The translations under genes and the position numbers were made by a program. From NCBI GenBank assembly GCA_037130425.1, contig JBAXTB010000045.1, forward strand, positions 1 through 23,003: a stretch of DNA of 23,003 bases. Reading direction: 5' to 3'. Origin of the DNA: M3007 sp037130425. Its GTDB lineage: Bacteria; Bacteroidota; Bacteroidia; Chitinophagales; Saprospiraceae. Within the stretch, counting starts at the first letter, position 1. Each line of letters starts with the position of its first letter. Under the pieces are notes generated by a model. It ran no database searches, had not been told where the DNA came from, and saw only the letters and a list, made by a program, of their open reading frames with translations. This document shows, piece by piece, positions 1-7,474 of this stretch.

Positions 1-20
1 TGATTTTTAGAAAAGTTTTG

Positions 21-41
21 CCCCCGACTGAAGTTCGGGGG
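21..41. repeat. Short GC-rich palindrome (REP-like)
   Basis: CCCCCGA (21-27) and TCGGGGG (35-41) form a perfect 7-bp stem around a 7-nt loop. No T-run follows on either strand, so this does not look like an intrinsic terminator. It resembles the short palindromes common between genes in Bacteroidota. The rest of 1-127 shows no gene I can support. A TGA at 1-3 could be the end of an upstream gene, but that cannot be judged from here. Confidence 0.5.
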
Positions 42-127
42 TTACAAGATGCTAGATGTGATGGCTGCGCTCGGCAATGCCATATACCTGAAGCCTCTTT
101 ATGATAACGATTACCTAAAAAATACCC

Positions 128-1531
128 ATGCTCCTCAACATCACAACTACCCACTACCCCGCGATTGATCTTGGATATTTGCTCCATAAACACCCGGACA
201 AATTCCAAACCGTGGAACTCTCCGTCGGCAAAGCCCATATTTTTTACCCGGAAAAGGCGGAAGATCGCACGACCGTAAGCCTCTTGCTCGATATTGATCC
301 GATTGATATGGTGCGCGGCGGCAAAAACCTGGGCGGCGACGGATTTACGCTCGGCCAATATGTAAACGACCGACCTTATGTGGCGTCTTCGTTTATGAGC
401 GTCGCCATTTCAAAGGCATTTTCCTCGGCTTTGAACGGCAAATGCAAGGACAAACCCGAACTGGTTTCGGTAAAATTGCCCTTTGAAGTGCGCATTTCCG
501 TCATCCCGGCGCCCAAAGGCGGCGCGGTGTTAATCCGGAAATTATTCGAGCCGCTGGGCTATGACGTGGACCTGAAACGGCACCCGCTGGATGAACAATT
601 TCCAGAATGGGGCGAAAGCAAATATTACACCCTAACGCTTAAAAACACCGTAACCACAAGGGATTTGCTGGCGCATTTGTACGTGCTCATTCCGACCCTC
701 GACAACGACAAACACTATTTCGTGCAAGAAGATGAGATTGAAAAACTCCTGTCAAAAGGCGAAGGCTGGCTGAAGGAACATCCTGAAAGAGAACAGATTA
801 TAAAACGCTATTTGGCCAACGTAAACTACCTGTCCAAAAAAGCGCTCGAACGCCTAATCGAAGACGATGACCCCGATGCGCCGGAGGAAGGCTTGCTTGA
901 AAAAACGGAAACCCAAAAACGAAAAGAAACCTTGCACGATAAACGGATCAAATTAGTGGCGGAAAAATTAGCCGAATCGGGCGCAAACCGCGTGCTTGAT
1001 TTGGGCTGCGGCGAAGGCAAACTGATCCGCCAACTGCTCAAACAAAAGCAGTTTACCGAAATCGCCGGCATGGATGTTTCCTACAACGAACTCCTGAAAG
1101 CCAAGGAACGCCTGCATTTTGATGACATGTCGCCCAAGCAAAAGGAGCGCATTCAACTGTTTCAAGGCTCGCTCATGTACAAAGACCAACGTTTGCACGG
1201 TTTTGACGCCGCTGCTGTGGTGGAGGTCATTGAGCATTTGGAACTCAACCGCCTGAAATATTTTGAACGCGTGCTGTTTGAATTTGCCAAACCCCGCACG
1301 GTCGTCCTCACCACGCCCAACAAGGAATACAATGTGGTGTGGGAAACCTTAGACGCCGGCGAAATGCGGCACGACGACCACCGTTTTGAGTGGACCAGAG
1401 CAGAATTTACAAACTGGGCAAATACCGTGGCCGCGCAGCACCAATACAGCGTCACTTTTTTGCCCATCGGCGATGAACTTGAACACATCGGCGCCCCTTC
1501 ACAAATGGCTATTTTTACTTATGGAAATTAA
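128..1531 (+). CDS. hen1: 3'-terminal RNA ribose 2'-O-methyltransferase Hen1
   Basis: Bacterial Hen1 methylates the 2'-OH at the 3' end of cleaved RNA, so that after Pnkp-mediated ligation the repaired site resists re-cleavage by ribotoxins. The 467-residue length fits the bacterial family. Residues 1 to about 240 match the N-terminal Hen1 domain, and the MLLNITTTH start with GYLLHKHPDK is the family's typical beginning, which fixes the start codon. The C-terminal methyltransferase domain has the SAM-binding DLGCGEG at 291-297. The metal site of the family is recognisable as ExxEH (E366, E369, H370) plus a histidine in RHDDHRFEW (H415 or H418). The 3' end overlaps the pnkp start by 11 bp, which implies translational coupling. 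No promoter or clear ribosome-binding site is visible upstream. Confidence 0.96.
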   Translation: MLLNITTTHYPAIDLGYLLHKHPDKFQTVELSVGKAHIFYPEKAEDRTTVSLLLDIDPIDMVRGGKNLGGDGFTLGQYVNDRPYVASSFMSVAISKAFSSALNGKCKDKPELVSVKLPFEVRISVIPAPKGGAVLIRKLFEPLGYDVDLKRHPLDEQFPEWGESKYYTLTLKNTVTTRDLLAHLYVLIPTLDNDKHYFVQEDEIEKLLSKGEGWLKEHPEREQIIKRYLANVNYLSKKALERLIEDDDPDAPEEGLLEKTETQKRKETLHDKRIKLVAEKLAESGANRVLDLGCGEGKLIRQLLKQKQFTEIAGMDVSYNELLKAKERLHFDDMSPKQKERIQLFQGSLMYKDQRLHGFDAAAVVEVIEHLELNRLKYFERVLFEFAKPRTVVLTTPNKEYNVVWETLDAGEMRHDDHRFEWTRAEFTNWANTVAAQHQYSVTFLPIGDELEHIGAPSQMAIFTYGN

Positions 1532-4097
1532 TATCCCCGCCCTCTCGCTTGTTGCGCTGGTCGGCATTTCAGGTTCCGGGAAAAGCAGTTTTGCCAAAAA
1601 ACACTTCAAAAGAACCGAAATTTTGTCCTCCGATGAATGTCGCGTCCTGGTTTCCGACGACGAAAACAACCAGTCCGCCACCGGCGATGCGTTTGAATTG
1701 CTATACTATATGGCCGGAAAACGCTTGAAAAACGGCCTGCTCACGGTGGTCGACGCTACCAATATTCAAAAGGAATCCCGCAAAGGACTCATCGAACTCA
1801 GCCGCGCTTACCATTGCTTGCCGGTGGCGATTGTGCTGGATTTGCCGGAGGAAATTTGCGCCGAACGCAACGCGAGCCGCCCCGACCGCAGTTTCGGCGA
1901 ACACGTCATTCGTCAGCAGCGCCAGCAATTGAAAAAATCCATTCGCGGCCTGAAAGAAGAGGGTTTCCGACATATCGCCGTCCTGAAATCGGTGGAAGAA
2001 ATTGAATCCGTCACCGGCATCGTGCGCGAAAAACTGTACTGCGATAAAAAAGACGAAACCGGTCCGTTCGACATCATCGGCGACGTTCACGGCTGTTTTG
2101 ATGAATTGGTGGAACTGCTGCAAATGCTTGGCTATTCCGTTCAACATGTGGATGTTACGGAAACCAACTTCGGTTTTGAAGTCATTCCGCCGGCAAACAG
2201 AAAAGCGATTTTCCTTGGAGATTTGGTAGATCGCGGCCCGAATTCGCCCGGCGTTTTGCGCTTAGTGATGAGCATGGTAAACGCCGGCACGGCTTATTGC
2301 GTACCCGGCAACCACGATTTGAAACTGCAAAAATATTTGAACGGAAAAGAGGTGCAACTGCGCCACGGCCTTGAAATGACGGTCGCCCAACTTGCATCCG
2401 AGTCGGTGCCCTTCAAACTCAAAGTTGAAAAATTCCTGTACAGCCTCACCAGCCACTACGTTTTTGACAACGGAAAATTGGTGGTTGCGCACGCCGGCCT
2501 CACTGAAAACATGCAAGGTCGCGGCTCCGCAGCGGTGCGCCAGTTTTGCCAATTTGGCGAAACAACCGGCGAAATTGATGAATTCGGCTTGCCCATTCGC
2601 TACAACTGGGCCAAAGAATACCGTGGCAAGGCGAAGGTCGTGTACGGGCATACGCCTGTGCCCGAAGCGGAATGGCTGAACAAAACCATCGACATCGACA
2701 CCGGCTGCGTGTTCGGCGGCAAACTCACGGCCCTGCGTTACCCGGAGGAAAAACTCGTTTCAGTGCCTGCCAAAGAAGTGTATTACGAACCGATTCGGCC
2801 TTTAAATTACGCCGAAACCCAGCAAAAACTTAATGCGCAGCAAGTCGACGACGATTTGCTCGATATGGAAGACGTGATCGGCAAACGTATTATTCAAACC
2901 CGTTTGCGCCACAATATCACCATCCGCGAAGAAAGTTCCATTGCGGCCCTGGAGGTTATGAGCCGTTTTGCGGTCAATCCGAAATGGCTGATCTACCTGC
3001 CGCCCACGATGTCGCCTTGCGCCACCAGCGAACTGCCTGAGTATTTGGAACATCCGGCGCAGGCCTTGAATTATTACAAAAAACGCGGCGTCGCACAGGT
3101 CGTTTGCGAGGAAAAACACATGGGTTCGCGGGCGGTGTTGATTGTTTGCAAGGATGAAGCCGCTGCCGTCCACCGATTCGGCGTGGAAGGCGAGGGTTTG
3201 GGCGTGTGTTACACCCGCACGGGCCGGAATTTTTTCAATGATGCGGCATTGGAAACGGCTTTTTTGCAGCGGGTCAATGCCTGTTTGAGCAAGGCTAATT
3301 TTTGGGAAAAACTCAACACCGATTGGGTTTGTTTAGACAGCGAATTGATGCCCTGGTCGGCCAAAGCGCAGGCCTTGTTGAAAGACCAATATGCCGCCGT
3401 GGGCGCTGCTGCGGGGGCGGCCTTGCCGGAGGTGGAAAACGCGTTAAAACAAGCTTATGATCGTGGAATCCAAGACGCGTTGCCGGTTTTGGAAAAATAC
3501 GCCCAAAAGAACGCAGCCATTTCAAAATATGTACACGCTTACCGCAATTACTGTTGGCCGGTACACAACATCGACGATTACAAACTCGCGCCTTTCCATA
3601 TTTTGGCCACCGAGGGCCAAGTGCATGTCGATAAAACGCACGCCTGGCATATCGAGCATATCGCTGAAATCTGTCGTTTTGAACCGGCCTTATTCCGCGC
3701 CACGCCTTATAAAATCGTGACGCTCCAGGATGCCGACAGTTATAACGACGCAGTGCATTGGTGGATGGAACTAACCCAAAAAGGCGGCGAAGGCATGGTG
3801 GTAAAACCCTTTGATTTTATCGTCCATGATTCCGAAGGACTGTTGCAGCCGGCGGTGAAATGCCGGGGCAGCGAATACCTGCGCATTATTTACGGCCCTG
3901 AATACGACCTGCCGGAAAACATTGCGCGGCTCAAAAACAGGGCGCTTTCGAAAAAACAATCGCTGGCCCTGCGCGAATTTGCCCTTGGCGTGGAGGCGCT
4001 GGAACGTTTTGTCAAAAAAGAACCATTGCGCCGTATTCACGAAAGTGTTTTTGGGGTGTTGGCGTTGGAAAGTGAAGATGTGGACCCGCGTTTGTAA
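1521..4097 (+). CDS. pnkp: Polynucleotide kinase-phosphatase-ligase Pnkp
   Basis: Pnkp is the end-healing and sealing enzyme of bacterial RNA repair and works with Hen1. The 858-residue product carries all three catalytic modules. The 5'-kinase has the P-loop GISGSGKSS at 15-23. The metallophosphoesterase-type 2',3'-phosphatase has DVHG at D188, GDLVDRG at D234 and GNHD at 263-266. The C-terminal adenylyltransferase/ligase has motif I EEKHMG with the nucleotidyl lysine at K532, then CLDSELMPW, EGMVVKPFDF and the late motif AVKCRGSEYLRI. The frame is open from 1386, but I chose the ATG at 1521: MEINIPALSLVALVGISGSGKS puts the P-loop near the N-terminus as in the family, and the result is close to the usual length of about 860 residues. 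No catalytic motif is missing, so the enzyme should be active. Confidence 0.95.
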   Translation: MEINIPALSLVALVGISGSGKSSFAKKHFKRTEILSSDECRVLVSDDENNQSATGDAFELLYYMAGKRLKNGLLTVVDATNIQKESRKGLIELSRAYHCLPVAIVLDLPEEICAERNASRPDRSFGEHVIRQQRQQLKKSIRGLKEEGFRHIAVLKSVEEIESVTGIVREKLYCDKKDETGPFDIIGDVHGCFDELVELLQMLGYSVQHVDVTETNFGFEVIPPANRKAIFLGDLVDRGPNSPGVLRLVMSMVNAGTAYCVPGNHDLKLQKYLNGKEVQLRHGLEMTVAQLASESVPFKLKVEKFLYSLTSHYVFDNGKLVVAHAGLTENMQGRGSAAVRQFCQFGETTGEIDEFGLPIRYNWAKEYRGKAKVVYGHTPVPEAEWLNKTIDIDTGCVFGGKLTALRYPEEKLVSVPAKEVYYEPIRPLNYAETQQKLNAQQVDDDLLDMEDVIGKRIIQTRLRHNITIREESSIAALEVMSRFAVNPKWLIYLPPTMSPCATSELPEYLEHPAQALNYYKKRGVAQVVCEEKHMGSRAVLIVCKDEAAAVHRFGVEGEGLGVCYTRTGRNFFNDAALETAFLQRVNACLSKANFWEKLNTDWVCLDSELMPWSAKAQALLKDQYAAVGAAAGAALPEVENALKQAYDRGIQDALPVLEKYAQKNAAISKYVHAYRNYCWPVHNIDDYKLAPFHILATEGQVHVDKTHAWHIEHIAEICRFEPALFRATPYKIVTLQDADSYNDAVHWWMELTQKGGEGMVVKPFDFIVHDSEGLLQPAVKCRGSEYLRIIYGPEYDLPENIARLKNRALSKKQSLALREFALGVEALERFVKKEPLRRIHESVFGVLALESEDVDPRL

Positions 4098-4172
4098 TGG
4101 GTTCAACCTACGTATCCTTTTTATTTAAACGCATTTTTTCAACCTTTGTCCCGAATTCAAACATCATTCGCA

Positions 4173-5297
4173 ATGGCAAAAAGTCTGCAAATCCTTCCTA
4201 AAGCCGAGGCCGGAAAAACCTTGAGCAAGGCCCAAAAGGAATTCAATTCCCTTGTTAAAAAAATCAATTCCCTTCGATTGGAGATTGAAAAGGTAAAAGA
4301 ATTGGACCTGGAATTGCGGAAACTTGGCGAAACCCGCGTCATTCCGGCCGATAAATTGGTGTCGGAAGCGAAACGTGTTTGGGTTTTTACCCTGCACAAT
4401 CATCCTGCGCGCGCAAAACTCAACAAAAAACAGAAGCAGCAATTTGCGATTTTAATGCAGGAGGAAATTACGGGCTTGCTTGAAACCACCTTTTTTTCTG
4501 ACGATCAGGAACTACGCACGATTTTTCAGGAATACGATTCGGAAGGGCGTAGTTATGATGAAGTGGAGGAAGCGCGCGTTGCGGAAGCAAAAGGAGAAGC
4601 CATTGAAATGGCGCAGCAAATGTTCGGCATCGACCTCGATTTGGAGGACTTGGAGGATCCCGAAAAGTTGTTTGAAAAGGTAGAGGCTAAACGGCTTGAA
4701 TTTGAAGAACAAGCCCGGGCAAAATCGGAAAAGAAAGCCCAAAAGAAAGCGGCAAAGCCCCAAAGCGCTGCCCAACAAGCGGCCGAAGCCAAACGCCTCG
4801 AATCAGAAACGGCGGTTAAAAAAACGGCCAAACAACTTTACCTCGATCTGGTAAAACATTTCCACCCCGACCGCGAACCCGATGAGCAAAAGCGCGCTGA
4901 AAAAACCGAAATCATGAAGCAAATCACCGCTGCTTACGATGCCGACGACCATTTGCGCTTGCTGGAACTTCAAATGACCCTGTTAAAAGCAGAAAACAAC
5001 GTTTTTTCCGACTTTAACGAACAGGAACTTCGATATTTCAACGCGTCGCTCAAAAAGCAGGTCATGGAACTTCAACAGGAATATTTTAGTGCTTCCCCGA
5101 CTGGAAACGGCAACATATTCGCTTATTTCTTTAGGCCCGACAAAAAGTTGATGAAGTCCAGTATTGACCGTTATGTACGGGAGCAAAAAAAAGTGCTGAA
5201 GGACATAGAGCACAATATTTCGGTTATTGAATTGGAAATGAACTTTACGGCGTATATTCGGGAATATTCGGATCCTCGCAGTTATTGGGATTTTTAG
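4173..5297 (+). CDS. J-domain-like coiled-coil protein, paralogue 1
   Basis: The 374-residue protein has a charged, coiled-coil-like N-terminus (about 15-60, KAQKEFNSLVKKINSLRLEIEK). An acidic middle and a Lys/Ala-rich linker (about 175-215) follow. A J-domain-like segment reads KQLYLDLVKHFHPDREPDE, with the HPD tripeptide at 231-233 and a helix III-like stretch ending in AAYDADD. The first J-domain helix is not recognisable, so this is a partial or divergent J-domain. HPD normally stimulates DnaK ATPase activity, so an Hsp70 partner is inferred. A TTG at 4146 would extend the frame, but the ATG at 4173 aligns MAKSLQ with MPKNLP of the paralogue at 6150. The gene lies 75 bp after pnkp in the same direction with no terminator visible between them, so cotranscription is possible. 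Specific function unknown. Confidence 0.85.
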   Translation: MAKSLQILPKAEAGKTLSKAQKEFNSLVKKINSLRLEIEKVKELDLELRKLGETRVIPADKLVSEAKRVWVFTLHNHPARAKLNKKQKQQFAILMQEEITGLLETTFFSDDQELRTIFQEYDSEGRSYDEVEEARVAEAKGEAIEMAQQMFGIDLDLEDLEDPEKLFEKVEAKRLEFEEQARAKSEKKAQKKAAKPQSAAQQAAEAKRLESETAVKKTAKQLYLDLVKHFHPDREPDEQKRAEKTEIMKQITAAYDADDHLRLLELQMTLLKAENNVFSDFNEQELRYFNASLKKQVMELQQEYFSASPTGNGNIFAYFFRPDKKLMKSSIDRYVREQKKVLKDIEHNISVIELEMNFTAYIREYSDPRSYWDF

Positions 5298-5373
5298 GTT
5301 TCCTCGCCACCGATACACTTAAAAACTTTCCCACCATCCTATACAGGAATGCGTTACACTGGTTGAAGCAGTA

Positions 5374-5982
5374 CTAACGAAATATACAATCGTATGTAAC
5401 GTAATTGCCCGCCGTGTACCCGATCGCGCTGATACCCGCGTCAACCAAATAGTGCCACCAAGGGCGATTGCTGCCATGCATGGCTAAGGTGATGCCTGCG
5501 CCGAACATAAAGACCTGATTGCCGGATGCCAGCATGTGTTTGGCGTCGGTAAACCAAATCGGCGTTTTGTTTCTGCCCAGTTCCGGGTTGCGTTGGTTGT
5601 ATTTGTTTTTCCAGGATTCGTCCGGGTTCCAGAAGCCGGCGTTCAAGTTCGGGAATTTATCGTGTACCTGTCCCCAGTGGTGGCTGATGGCTTCGTGGGC
5701 GCCCCAAGTGGCGCCGGAGGCAAATGCCAGCGAGAACGGCAAAATGGCATGGCGCAAGGAATAAGCTGTTTTCTTGGTACGGATCAAATCTTCGGGGGCA
5801 AGCATCGTTACGTCACCGACTGTTTTTTTCATCGGCTTCATCGCCATGCGCATGATCTCTTCGCGGGAGTGCGAAACAGGTTGATCGGCTTGCGGCGCCA
5901 AATTCTGTGCAGAAATGGCAGTACAGGATAAGAGTACGATTGCCGTGAAAACGTTGAATGTGCGTATAAATTTCTGTTGCAT
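5374..5982 (-). CDS. Uncharacterised secreted or membrane-associated protein
   Basis: This 202-residue protein begins with a clear signal peptide: a basic start (MQQKFIRTF), a hydrophobic core (VFTAIVLLSCTAISA) and a likely cleavage after AISA, before QNLAPQ. The mature part has two mildly hydrophobic Gly/Ala-rich segments (ILPFSLAFASGATWGAHEAISHHWG and FMFGAGITLAMHG). It is rich in Trp, His and Asn (GFWNPDESWKNKYNQRNPE, NRPWWHYLVDAG). I recognise no enzyme motif. It may be a periplasmic or envelope protein of a family restricted to Bacteroidota. It lies opposite in direction to both flanking J-like paralogues: convergent with the first and divergent from the second, leaving a 167-bp shared upstream gap at 5983-6149. 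No terminator is seen in the 76-bp convergent gap. Function unknown. Confidence 0.8.
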   Translation of the reverse strand: MQQKFIRTFNVFTAIVLLSCTAISAQNLAPQADQPVSHSREEIMRMAMKPMKKTVGDVTMLAPEDLIRTKKTAYSLRHAILPFSLAFASGATWGAHEAISHHWGQVHDKFPNLNAGFWNPDESWKNKYNQRNPELGRNKTPIWFTDAKHMLASGNQVFMFGAGITLAMHGSNRPWWHYLVDAGISAIGYTAGNYVTYDCIFR

Positions 5983-6149
5983 GATGCGTTGTTTTTTTAT
6001 GCCAACCTTATTTTGTTTCGTTGACAGGACAAAAGTGCGGCGACAAACAGAATATGATTTCGGCTTTTCGGGAAATGGTAGATTTTACCAATTTTTCGGC
6101 AGAAAATGTCAAGAACTATCCCGTTCCTTTGTGTCCATAATACAATAAC

Positions 6150-7238
6150 ATGCCTAAGAATCTTCCCATTTCCCAAGCCGCCAGCCCCGTTCAACCCGTC
6201 GGCAAAGAGCAAAAACGGTTCAACCGTCTGGTAAACGAAATAAACCTGCTGCGGCTGGAAATTGAGCAAACCAAACAGTTGGATCTTGAACTGCGCAAAA
6301 TCGGGCAGGAACGCATTACGCCGGTGGAAAAAGCCGCCGCCGATGCTACGCGTGCGTGGGTGCTGGTGTTGCACAACCATCCGGCCCGCCAAACGCTGAA
6401 CAGCACGATGCGAAAACGTTTCGCCGAACTGATGCTGGAGCAAATCAATGAAGCGCTGGACTACGGCTATTTTGATGAAGACGAAACCCTGCTCGAATTG
6501 TTCCGGCAATACGACCCGCAGGAACGCAGCTACCAGGAATACCTCGAAGCAGCCGCAGCAACTGAAATAAAAACACGCGCCACAGAAGCTGCCTCCGATA
6601 CACAAACGCCTGATTTTGAAGAAATTGATTTTACAGACCCCGATTTTGACTGGGAAAAATTCAATTCGGAACAGGCCGGGCGCAACAAGGAGAAACCGAA
6701 AAACACCGAAAAAAAAGCGCCCCACAAACGCGTAATCGCGAAGGAAGCCGCCGAAGCCAAACGCTTAGAAGCCGAAAAAGCGGTCAAAAAAACGGCCAAA
6801 CAACTGTACATCGACCTGGTAAAACATTTCCACCCCGACCGCGAACCCGACGAACAAAAACGCGCCGAAAAAACCGAAGTGATGAAGGACATCACGTCCG
6901 CTTACGATGCCGACGACCACCTGCAATTGCTGGAACTTCAAATGACGTTGTTAAAAACCGAAGACAACGCCTTGTCGGGTTTCAACAACCAGGAGCTGAA
7001 ATATTTCAACTCGACCCTGCAACAACAGGTAAATGAATTAAAAGAGGAGTTGTACTGCGTGTCGCCGGATGGAAACGGCAACCTGTACGCTGCTTTTTTC
7101 GACCCGGATCGCGAAGTGATGCTGGCCAATGTGGAGCATTTCGTGCGGGAAACGAAGAAGGTGGTGAAGGGGATTGCGTACAATACGGAGATTATCCGGG
7201 AGGAAGGGGTGTTTCGGGATTTTGTGTTGTCATTCTGA
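6150..7238 (+). CDS. J-domain-like coiled-coil protein, paralogue 2
   Basis: This 362-residue protein is a full-length paralogue of the one at 4173. The two share the N-terminal coil (KRFNRLVNEINLLRLEIEQ, then KQLDLELRKIG), the acidic middle and the Lys-rich linker. They also share a nearly identical core containing AVKKTAKQLY, LVKHFHPDREPDEQKRAEK and AYDADDHL, and a C-terminal segment with SPDGNGN. HPD is at 228-230. The core is also highly similar at the DNA level, pointing to a fairly recent duplication. The middle and the C-terminus have diverged most. The last three codons and the stop (TTG TCA TTC TGA) coincide with an intergenic repeat, so the native C-terminus may have been replaced. 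Function unknown; an Hsp70 co-chaperone role is inferred from HPD only. Confidence 0.85.
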   Translation: MPKNLPISQAASPVQPVGKEQKRFNRLVNEINLLRLEIEQTKQLDLELRKIGQERITPVEKAAADATRAWVLVLHNHPARQTLNSTMRKRFAELMLEQINEALDYGYFDEDETLLELFRQYDPQERSYQEYLEAAAATEIKTRATEAASDTQTPDFEEIDFTDPDFDWEKFNSEQAGRNKEKPKNTEKKAPHKRVIAKEAAEAKRLEAEKAVKKTAKQLYIDLVKHFHPDREPDEQKRAEKTEVMKDITSAYDADDHLQLLELQMTLLKTEDNALSGFNNQELKYFNSTLQQQVNELKEELYCVSPDGNGNLYAAFFDPDREVMLANVEHFVRETKKVVKGIAYNTEIIREEGVFRDFVLSF

Positions 7239-7253
7239 GGTTGTCATTCTGAG
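7227..7253. repeat. Tandem 13-bp repeat TTGTCATTCTGAG overlapping a stop codon
   Basis: TTGTCATTCTGAG occurs at 7227-7239 and again at 7241-7253, one base apart. The first copy encodes Leu-Ser-Phe-stop at the end of the second J-like gene. The second copy starts the outer arm of the composite inverted repeat that follows. The GTCATTCTGAGCG sequence is a well-known type of intergenic repeat in Bacteroidota. Confidence 0.85.
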
Positions 7254-7435
7254 CGTAGCGAAGAATCTGCCGAAGGCCTTTTTCTGCCTTCGGCAGTTTC
7301 ACCGCTGGCGCGAGGTTCTAACCTCGTGACTTCAATCCGTCGGGTTCCACCCGACAACGGGTAAAACCCGGTTGATGCACGTCACGAGGTTGGAACCTCG
7401 CGCCAGCAGTTTCTTCGCTGCGCTCAGAATGACAA
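7241..7435. repeat. Composite nested inverted repeat (cruciform-like)
   Basis: The outer arms 7241-7265 and 7411-7435 pair over 25 bp with one mismatch. Inside the left arm, CTGCCGAAGGC (7267-7277) and GCCTTCGGCAG (7286-7296) form a perfect 11-bp hairpin. The next arms, 7304-7330 and 7381-7407, pair over 27 bp with one mismatch, and each also contains its own CGAGGTT/AACCTCG hairpin. The centre holds GTCGGGT/ACCCGAC (7339-7355) and CGGGT/ACCCG (7358-7370). The whole fills most of the gap between two convergent genes, so it may act as a bidirectional transcription barrier. It looks like several mobile palindromes inserted inside one another. Confidence 0.9.
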
Positions 7436-7454
7436 TGCTGCGATCAGAACGACA

Positions 7455-7471
7455 GGCGCTCAAAAAGCGCC
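7455..7471 (-). terminator. Hairpin just after clpX (weak terminator candidate)
   Basis: GGCGCT and AGCGCC form a 6-bp stem around a 5-nt loop, starting 3 nt beyond the clpX stop codon. No U-run follows on the minus strand, so it could stabilise the mRNA end rather than terminate transcription. Confidence 0.35.
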
Positions 7472-7474
7472 CCC

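Noticed and set aside
4143..6132. Shared CCTTTGT 20-25 nt before both J-like genes as a promoter box
   Set aside because: It lacks the TA of TAnnTTTG and a properly spaced TTTG upstream, so the match is too short to call.
5997..6725. 242-codon open frame antisense to the second J-like gene
   Set aside because: Low-complexity Phe/Leu/Arg composition opposite a gene supported by a paralogue.
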